Positions 7,093-12,476 of a stretch of DNA of 32,558 nucleotides are shown here, piece by piece. The stretch is taken from assembly GCA_905234025.1 (NCBI GenBank), contig CAJOFT010000011.1:1-32558 (forward strand). Direction: 5' to 3'. Within the stretch, counting starts at the first letter, position 1; each line of letters begins with the position of its first letter. This DNA is from Paludibacteraceae bacterium (GTDB lineage: Bacteria; Bacteroidota; Bacteroidia; Bacteroidales; Paludibacteraceae). The position numbers and the translations under genes were made by a program. The notes under the pieces were generated by a model, which was not told the origin of the DNA, ran no database searches, and was given only the letters and a program-made list of their open reading frames with translations.

Positions 7093-8615
7093 ATACTAAT
7101 TATACACTCTCCCCTAAGGGGAGAGCTGGAGAGGGGTTTCTTGTAGTTCTCGGTGCTGGCGAAAGCGGAACAGGTGCCGCTATTCTCGCCAAAGAAAAAG
7201 GTTTTGAGGTTTTTGTCTCCGACATGGGCGAAATCAAACCTCCGTATCGCGCCTTGCTCGACCAGCACGGCATTGCATGGGAGGATGGCGGACATACGTT
7301 TGACAAACTCAAAGATGCCGATGAAATCATCAAATCGCCCGGCATCCCGAACGATGCTCCTATCATCCGACAAATCCAAAATTACCATTCTTCTCTCTCC
7401 CCTGAGGGGAGAGTCGGAGAGGGGTTTCAGGGAGTTCCCGTCATCTCCGAAATCGAGTTTGCTGCCCGCTACACCGATGCCAAGATGATTTGCATCACCG
7501 GCTCCAACGGCAAAACCACCACGACCTCGCTTATCTATGACATTCTCCGCCGTGCAGGTTTGAATGTCGGTCTGGCAGGCAATATCGGTGCGTCACTGGC
7601 ATTGCAGGTCGCGCACGAACACCATGATTACTATGTCATCGAACTCTCGTCTTTCCAGCTCGACAACATGTACGATTTCCGCGCGAACGTGGCGATTCTG
7701 CTCAATATCACGCCTGACCACCTTGACCGCTATAATTTCGAGTTCCAGAACTACGTCAATGCCAAGTTCCGCATCACGCAGAACCAGACGAAGGACGATG
7801 CGTTCATTTATTGGTCGGAGGATCCGGTCATTGACCGCGAGATACGGAAGATGTCGCTTGGCGCAACGCTTTATCCGTTCGGCAAGTCCGGCAATGCTGC
7901 CTATATCCGTGGCAACGACTTGGTGGTTGAGGCAGGCGAACCGCTTGTCATGCCCTATCAGGAACTGTCGTTGCAGGGCAAGCACAACCAACTGAACTCG
8001 ATGGCGGCATCCATTGCCGCGCAGGTTTTGCACATCAAGAACGATGTCATCCGCGAATCCTTGAAGCAGTTTGCCGGAGTGGAGCACCGCTTGCAGTATG
8101 TGGCAACCGTCAAGGGTGTGCGTTGGATTAACGACAGCAAGGCAACGAACGTCAATTCCTGTTGGTATGCGTTGGAGTCCATGACCACGCCGACGGTGCT
8201 TATTCTCGGCGGCAAGGACAAGGGCAACGATTATTCGGAGATTGACGATTTGGTTCGCGAGAAGTGCCACACGCTCATTTTCATGGGCTTGCACAACGAA
8301 AAACTCCACGAACATTTTGACAAGTTTGCAAAATCTTCTCTCTCCCTTGAGGGGAGAGCCGGAGAGGGGTTTAAATCTTCTCTCTCTCTTGATGAAAGAG
8401 CCGGAGAGAAAATATCCTCCCTCCCTTGTGGGGAGGGACGGGGAGAGGTTACTATTATCGACACGAACAATCTCAACGATGCCGTTCAGGCAGCATATCA
8501 TGCTGCGCATGAAGGTGATACGGTTTTGTTGTCGCCATGTTGTGCTTCGTTTGACTTATTCAAGTCTTACGAGGATCGCGGCAACCAGTTCATGTCCGCC
8601 GTCCGCAAACTCTGA
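7089..8615 (+). CDS. murD: UDP-MurNAc-L-Ala:D-Glu ligase MurD with repeat-encoded insertions
   Basis: MurD adds D-glutamate to UDP-MurNAc-L-Ala. Family marks include VVLGAGESG near the N-terminus, the P-loop G138-S-N-G-K142-T-T, IELSSFQLD, NITPDHLDRY, WINDSKATN, LILGGKDKG and the C-terminal LLSPCCASFDLFKSYEDRGNQF. The protein is 508 residues, about 60 more than usual. The excess is at three places encoded by palindromic repeats: residues 6-17, about 101-114 and 415-454, each reading like LSLEGRAGEGF. The first copy replaces the native N-terminus, since no other start codon lies before VVLGAGESG, so the ATG at 7089 overlapping the DUF559 stop is used. All core motifs are intact and in frame, so the enzyme is probably functional. 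The inserts lie between core blocks, likely in surface loops. Confidence 0.93.
   Translation: MNTNYTLSPKGRAGEGFLVVLGAGESGTGAAILAKEKGFEVFVSDMGEIKPPYRALLDQHGIAWEDGGHTFDKLKDADEIIKSPGIPNDAPIIRQIQNYHSSLSPEGRVGEGFQGVPVISEIEFAARYTDAKMICITGSNGKTTTTSLIYDILRRAGLNVGLAGNIGASLALQVAHEHHDYYVIELSSFQLDNMYDFRANVAILLNITPDHLDRYNFEFQNYVNAKFRITQNQTKDDAFIYWSEDPVIDREIRKMSLGATLYPFGKSGNAAYIRGNDLVVEAGEPLVMPYQELSLQGKHNQLNSMAASIAAQVLHIKNDVIRESLKQFAGVEHRLQYVATVKGVRWINDSKATNVNSCWYALESMTTPTVLILGGKDKGNDYSEIDDLVREKCHTLIFMGLHNEKLHEHFDKFAKSSLSLEGRAGEGFKSSLSLDERAGEKISSLPCGEGRGEVTIIDTNNLNDAVQAAYHAAHEGDTVLLSPCCASFDLFKSYEDRGNQFMSAVRKL
7107..7139 (+). repeat. Palindromic repeat copy 1, in frame in murD
   Basis: CTCTCCCC-TAA-GGGGAGAG is a perfect 8-bp-arm palindrome (7107-7125), followed by a tail CTGGAGAGGGGTTT (7126-7139). 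It encodes LSPKGRAGEGF, becoming residues 7-17 of MurD. Confidence 0.9.
7395..7427 (+). repeat. Palindromic repeat copy 2, in frame in murD
   Basis: CTCTCCCC-TGA-GGGGAGAG (7395-7413) plus TCGGAGAGGGGTTT (7414-7427). It is read in the same frame as copy 1 as LSPEGRVGEGF, between the N-terminal domain and the PVISEIEF block of MurD. Confidence 0.9.
8331..8450 (+). repeat. Palindromic repeat copies 3-5, two as an exact 42-bp tandem in murD
   Basis: Copy 3 (core 8340-8372) and the decayed copy 4 (8382-8414) each begin with AAATCTTCT and form two adjacent 42-bp units, 8331-8372 and 8373-8414. They encode KSSLSLEGRAGEGF and KSSLSLDERAGEKI. Copy 5 (8416-8450) is a variant palindrome, CCCTCCC-TTGTG-GGGAGGG, encoding SSLPCGEGRGEV. 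All keep the murD frame. Confidence 0.88.
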
Positions 8616-8650
8616 AGTACACCCAACACGTTAAATCTTACACGCTCACC

Positions 8651-8756
8651 CCCCTAAACGTTAAACGCTACACGCTAAACGCTAAACGTTAAACGTTAAA
8701 CCCTAAACGTTAAACCCTAAACGTTAAACCCTAAACGTTAAACCCTAAACGGTTAA
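8651..8756 (+). repeat. TAAACNN heptad array with four 14-mers
   Basis: Heptads TAAACGT, TAAACGC and TAAACCC run from about 8654. Four perfect 14-mers ACGTTAAACCCTAA fill 8693-8748. It lies between the murD stop and the accessory island, where there is no coding sequence until 8943. Confidence 0.85.
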
Positions 8757-8780
8757 CCACCCCCCATCCAACTATACGTA

Positions 8781-8812
8781 ATTTATAGGTTATTTATAGG
8801 TGATTTATAGGT
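8781..8812 (+). repeat. Three ATTTATAGGT units at 11-bp spacing
   Basis: ATTTATAGGT occurs at 8781-8790, 8792-8801 and 8803-8812, one helical turn apart. The rest of 8757-8942 shows no coding sequence and no clear promoter. Confidence 0.8.
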
Positions 8813-8942
8813 TGTTCAGAAGACTGAAAGGACATATAAAAGGCTTATGACCATCTTCTGACAGCCAAGTTCACCGCAAATTTATTCCCGTTGGAAAGAA
8901 AATAAGAACTCTAATATTTACACAACAAAAATCGTACCAAAC

Positions 8943-9449
8943 ATGGCACAAGTCACATTAAAAAATCCATTTGATTCATTTCATGGCACATTGACGCCGC
9001 ATGGCATCGTCAATCGCAAGAAAACGTACAAAATCCGCAATAGCAAAGCTGTTGCCAAAGGACCTCAGGAGGCGTATGTCATCAAGCATCCCCGCGATTA
9101 CGAAATCGATCCTCCGAAGGGTGAGGAGCTCCGTAATATCAACTGTTGGACAGAGGCGTCGAACCGTGCCGCGCAGTTGATTTTGATGGAGAAGAACGAC
9201 GGTGTTATTCCGAAGGAAAAGCTGGCTGTCTATGCGTTGCGCAAAGTTCCTGTTTATTACACGTGGGATGAGGCGGAGCCGCTTATAAATCTGTTCCGTT
9301 CCCGTTTTGAACGCCAGTTTCCTGGCAAGCGTGGTTCCGCTCCTGACGACGATGCTCCCATTGACAAAACCACGCATCGCCCCAAGCGTTACATCCATTT
9401 CCCCTCCTTCCTCCGTGCCATCCTGTACCGCACCATCAAATCCCGCTAA
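8943..9449 (+). CDS. Protein of unknown function (168 aa)
   Basis: I do not recognise this protein. It is soluble and basic with no signal peptide or membrane segment. It starts MAQVTLKNPFDSFHGTLTPHG, has a middle block with ELRNINCWTEASNRAAQLI and ends with an Arg/Lys-rich HFPSFLRAILYRTIKSR. The coding frame is clean and its base composition resembles the cell-wall genes more than the A+T-rich mod-res genes. It is the first gene after murD and may belong to the original host locus or to the island. The preceding 327 bp contain only repeats. Confidence 0.65.
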   Translation: MAQVTLKNPFDSFHGTLTPHGIVNRKKTYKIRNSKAVAKGPQEAYVIKHPRDYEIDPPKGEELRNINCWTEASNRAAQLILMEKNDGVIPKEKLAVYALRKVPVYYTWDEAEPLINLFRSRFERQFPGKRGSAPDDDAPIDKTTHRPKRYIHFPSFLRAILYRTIKSR

Positions 9450-9464
9450 AAAATCTGCATATAT

Positions 9465-9508
9465 TATGCAAATTTATTTGCATATGTCAAAAATAAGTTG
9501 TACCTTTG
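9465..9508 (+). promoter_or_regulatory. Promoter with a perfect dyad over the -33 box
   Basis: TTTG (9477-9480), a 20-bp spacer and TACCTTTG (9501-9508) form a textbook Bacteroidota promoter. The perfect inverted repeat TATGCAAAT-TT-ATTTGCATA (9465-9484) covers the TTTG box, the place for a repressor operator. A second, shorter dyad GCATA-TAT-TATGC (9457-9469) overlaps its left end. Confidence 0.75.
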
Positions 9509-9530
9509 CGCGCTGAAATTTGTTTACTCA

Positions 9531-9788
9531 ATGAAAGATAATCAGACTACACAGAAAAGTGGTCAGACAAGTACGTTGACAGATACGTTGACAAGTACGT
9601 TGACGGGTACGCGGAAAAGTATTGTTGATATCATTCGGGAAAACCCTAAAATTACCATCCCTCAAATAGCAACCCGGTTGGGCAAAAATCCGCGAGGAAT
9701 AGACAAACACATGCAAAAACTCCGCGAACTTGGTATCATCCGCCGTGTTGGGGGAGATTTTGGCGGTCATTGGGAAATTGTGTCGTAG
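9531..9788 (+). CDS. Small winged-helix DNA-binding protein, possibly the detached tail of an AlbA_2 regulator
   Basis: The 85-residue product has a low-complexity N-terminus made of TLTDTLTSTLTG, encoded by 12-bp repeats at about 9576-9611, then a winged helix-turn-helix: SIVDIIRENPKITIPQIAT, LGKNPRGIDKHMQKLRELGIIRRVGG and the wing ending GGHWEIV. Such domains occur at the C-terminus of Schlafen-AlbA_2 ATP-binding regulators such as the one at 17583-18950. It may therefore be a remnant or a free-standing repressor. A strong promoter with a perfect operator-like dyad lies directly upstream, favouring a working autoregulated repressor. The ATG at 9531 sits about 17 bp after the expected transcription start, so a longer reading back to 9498 is unlikely. 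Confidence 0.7.
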   Translation: MKDNQTTQKSGQTSTLTDTLTSTLTGTRKSIVDIIRENPKITIPQIATRLGKNPRGIDKHMQKLRELGIIRRVGGDFGGHWEIVS

Positions 9789-9790
9789 TA

Positions 9791-9816
9791 AATATACCCC
9801 CGACATACATAGGGAA
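9791..9816 (-). repeat. Inverted relative of the 43-bp repeat flanking rhuM-fic
   Basis: ATATACCCC followed after four bases by ATACATAGG resembles the minus-strand reading of the repeat at 20688-20730 (ATATACCCCTCCATATATAGG), allowing one gap. It lies between the winged-helix gene and the GIY-YIG gene. The similarity is short. Confidence 0.4.
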
Positions 9817-9868
9817 TCCCCCTAACACTGCCATTAACACAGCAATAAAAAAGAAAATAAATAAAACT

Positions 9869-10696
9869 ATGGCAAAGATAGTACATACCATCTTATTTGG
9901 AGAGGATATAGATAGTTCTCGGCAAGTATATATCGACAATTGCGTTTGCCAATTGTTTCTGATTCGTCATGACGATAATGCCGTACTCGCACAAATCGCA
10001 GATGCTATTGATAAACCTGCTGTGTATGTTCTCCTGAATAGAGAGACAAGGAAGGCGTATGTTGGTCAGACCGATTCGTTCAAGAAGCGTTTGCAGCAGC
10101 ATTGGAACAAGACATTCTGGACAGAAGCCATGTGTTTCCAAGCCAATGACAATTCTTTGCATCTGACGAGTATTCATTATTTGGAAGCTATCGCCTATGA
10201 CTTAGCCAAGAAAGTCGGTAATTATGATCTCTCTGAGAACACCCAAGTGCCAAAGAAACCGGCAACGACTCCGCAACATCGCATTCCGGCAGAGCAGTTT
10301 TTTGAGTATGTACAGTTCTTGACGCAGTTTGTCGGCTGTGATATCTTCAGTTCAAAAAAGGAACAGGCTAAGCCGGAGCAACACATCTTTTATTGCAAGA
10401 GAGCTGGGAGCGATGCTAAGGGGTATCTGCGCGAGAATGAAGAATTTGTTGTATTAGCCGGAAGCGAACTGCGTAGTGGAGAGTGCGATTCACTCAAACC
10501 GCAATCCATCGAGAAACGCAATGCTTTTATTAAAGTTAATTGCACGCAAGCAAAAGGCAAGATTATCCTTAAAGCAGATTACACTTTCGCCTCACCATCT
10601 GCGGCCGCAGCAATGGTTGTAGGTGGCAGTTCCAACGGCTGGACAAGATGGAAGGATGCAGAAGGAAAAACGTTGAGCGAGGTTTACAGAAAATAG
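9869..10696 (+). CDS. GIY-YIG nuclease-domain protein with C-terminal DUF4357
   Basis: In this 275-residue protein the middle domain has the GIY-YIG signature AVYVLLN (residues about 51-57) and AYVGQT (63-68), with R74 and E106 (HYLEAIAYDLA) in the positions of the catalytic Arg and Glu, so a nuclease is plausible. The C-terminus, about 195-272, fits DUF4357: GYLRENEEFVVLAGS, IILKADYTFASPSAAAAMVVGGSSNGWTRWKD and TLSEVY. These proteins are often found near restriction-modification genes, as here just upstream of mod. Substrate is unknown. I chose the ATG at 9869; the earlier in-frame start at 9770 would overlap the preceding gene and read the repeat at 9791-9816. Confidence 0.82.
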   Translation: MAKIVHTILFGEDIDSSRQVYIDNCVCQLFLIRHDDNAVLAQIADAIDKPAVYVLLNRETRKAYVGQTDSFKKRLQQHWNKTFWTEAMCFQANDNSLHLTSIHYLEAIAYDLAKKVGNYDLSENTQVPKKPATTPQHRIPAEQFFEYVQFLTQFVGCDIFSSKKEQAKPEQHIFYCKRAGSDAKGYLRENEEFVVLAGSELRSGECDSLKPQSIEKRNAFIKVNCTQAKGKIILKADYTFASPSAAAAMVVGGSSNGWTRWKDAEGKTLSEVYRK

Positions 10697-10699
10697 ACA

Positions 10700-10717
10700 T
10701 TGTAAATTGATTTACAA
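10700..10717. promoter_or_regulatory. Perfect 18-bp dyad before mod
   Basis: TTGTAAAT-TG-ATTTACAA is a perfect inverted repeat with a 2-bp spacer, 25 bp before the mod ATG. It resembles the dyad at 9465-9484: same 2-bp spacer, and half-sites agreeing at 6 of 8 positions (nTGnAAAT). It is a likely operator. No TAnnTTTG box is visible nearby. Confidence 0.6.
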
Positions 10718-10742
10718 ATCTAAAAAAAGCGAGACAAGATAT

Positions 10743-12476
10743 ATGGCAAAACAGTCTAAATATGATAGTTTATCAAGAGAGCAATTGATTGATAAAATAC
10801 TAAAATTAGAAAAGGAGAAGTATGGCCTTGTCTGGGAAGACAAGGAAGAAGATGTCGCAAAACGTTGCGAGGCAGAACTTCCATTGCTGAAAGAAGATAA
10901 GACGCGGGAGATTGTCAAAGACAAATCATTACCGTATAATATCATTATTGAGGGTGACAATTATCACTCTTTATATGCTTTGAGTTTTTCGCACAAAAAG
11001 AGTATTGATGTTATTTATATTGATCCCCCGTATAATACGGGTAAGAAATACGAATGGAAATATAATGATAGTTGGGTAGATGAGAATGATCGGTATAGAC
11101 ATAGTAAGTGGCTATCGTTTATAAGCAAAAGATTGAGGCTAGCAAGAAATTTATTGACATATGATGGAATCATTTTTATATCAATAAATGAGAATGAGTT
11201 AGCACAATTAAAGTTATTATGTGATTCAATTTTTGGAGAAAAGAATTATATTGCAACATTACCAAGAATCACTAAGAAAGCAGGAAAAACTACTAATGTA
11301 GTAGCAGATAATAATGATTTTGTTATAGCCTATTGTAAAAATAAAGGAAGAACATTTAATAAACTTGAATTGGTAGATAAGCAATATAAACATGAAGATG
11401 AGTATGTGGAAAGTCGTGGGAAATATAAGCTAAGTCAAACTTTAGATTATAGTTCCATACAATATTCAGTCTCTTTAGATTATGAGATAAAATTAGAAGG
11501 TGAAATATTTAGACCAGGAGGTGTGTCATACGATGACATGATTATTCGGCAGCAACGTAACCCTTCTAGTGATTATTGTTGGAGATGGTCTAAAGAATTA
11601 TATGATTTTGGATTAGCAAATGGTTTTATCGTTGTTAAAAGAACTAAGAAAGGAAAAAGAATATATACTAAAACATATCAAAATGCAACTATTAATAAAG
11701 ACGAAGATGGAACATATTTTATAGAATATTCAGAAAGAGCGAAAAATGCCACGACATTAGATTTGACTGATAATGTGTTTTCAAATGATAATGCAAAAAA
11801 AGAGTTAAATAAATTATTTGGAGAAAAGGTATTTGAGTATACAAAACCTACATCTTTAATACAAAGATTAATGTTTTGGGCTAGTAAGAAAGATTCTGTT
11901 GTATTAGATTTTTTTGCAGGGAGTGGCACCACAGGACATGCTATATTAAAATTAAACAAAACCGATGGAGGTAATCGTAGATTTATACTATGCACGAATA
12001 ATGAAAATAATATTTGTACTGAAGTAACATATCCGAGAATAAAAAAAGTAATCGAAGGCTATGCAGATGTATCGGGAATACCTGCAAATCTTAAATACTA
12101 TACGCAAACATTCGTTCCTGTTGTTGTGTCTGATAACGACAAACGGGAATTAGTTAACAGCAGCACAGATATACTATGTGTCGCTGAAGATTGCTATGAA
12201 CTAATCCGAGAAAGAAATAATCAAAGTGATTTTTCTGTATTCAAAAGCGCAAATAAACAAATGGCTATCATATATGATGAGGATTACATATATGATTGTA
12301 TTGATTATTTAAATGAGAACAGGTCTGAATTGGAGACAATCATATATGTGTTCAGTTATGATCACACCTATGATGCCGAAGACTTTGCAGGACTAAATAT
12401 TCAGTTCGCGGTAAAGCCTATACCCGAAGCGATAATAAACGTATATCGTAAAATCTCTAAAATGAAGAAAAAATGA
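10743..12476 (+). CDS. mod: Type III-like DNA adenine methyltransferase (Mod)
   Basis: This 577-residue N6-adenine methyltransferase is of the beta class: DPPY (residues 94-97, motif IV, in VIYIDPPYNTG) precedes the SAM-binding D389-F-F-A-G-S-G-T-T (motif I). The variable region between, about 150-330, should hold target recognition. The C-terminal 150 residues are typical of Mod subunits paired with Res. Mod methylates its site and, in Type III systems, provides specificity to the Res complex. It overlaps res in ATGA (12473-12476). The gene is clearly richer in A+T than the flanking cell-wall genes. I use the ATG at 10743; the TTG at 10707 lies in the dyad and is unlikely. Confidence 0.92.
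   Translation: MAKQSKYDSLSREQLIDKILKLEKEKYGLVWEDKEEDVAKRCEAELPLLKEDKTREIVKDKSLPYNIIIEGDNYHSLYALSFSHKKSIDVIYIDPPYNTGKKYEWKYNDSWVDENDRYRHSKWLSFISKRLRLARNLLTYDGIIFISINENELAQLKLLCDSIFGEKNYIATLPRITKKAGKTTNVVADNNDFVIAYCKNKGRTFNKLELVDKQYKHEDEYVESRGKYKLSQTLDYSSIQYSVSLDYEIKLEGEIFRPGGVSYDDMIIRQQRNPSSDYCWRWSKELYDFGLANGFIVVKRTKKGKRIYTKTYQNATINKDEDGTYFIEYSERAKNATTLDLTDNVFSNDNAKKELNKLFGEKVFEYTKPTSLIQRLMFWASKKDSVVLDFFAGSGTTGHAILKLNKTDGGNRRFILCTNNENNICTEVTYPRIKKVIEGYADVSGIPANLKYYTQTFVPVVVSDNDKRELVNSSTDILCVAEDCYELIRERNNQSDFSVFKSANKQMAIIYDEDYIYDCIDYLNENRSELETIIYVFSYDHTYDAEDFAGLNIQFAVKPIPEAIINVYRKISKMKKK

Noticed and set aside
8693-8748. Plant-telomere-like CCCTAAA sequence suggesting contamination
   Set aside because: It is one version of a TAAACNN heptad family that grades into other variants and is embedded in bacterial sequence.
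9770-9868. Longer N-terminus for the GIY-YIG protein
   Set aside because: It would overlap the preceding gene and translate a repeat; the ATG at 9869 starts a sensible domain.
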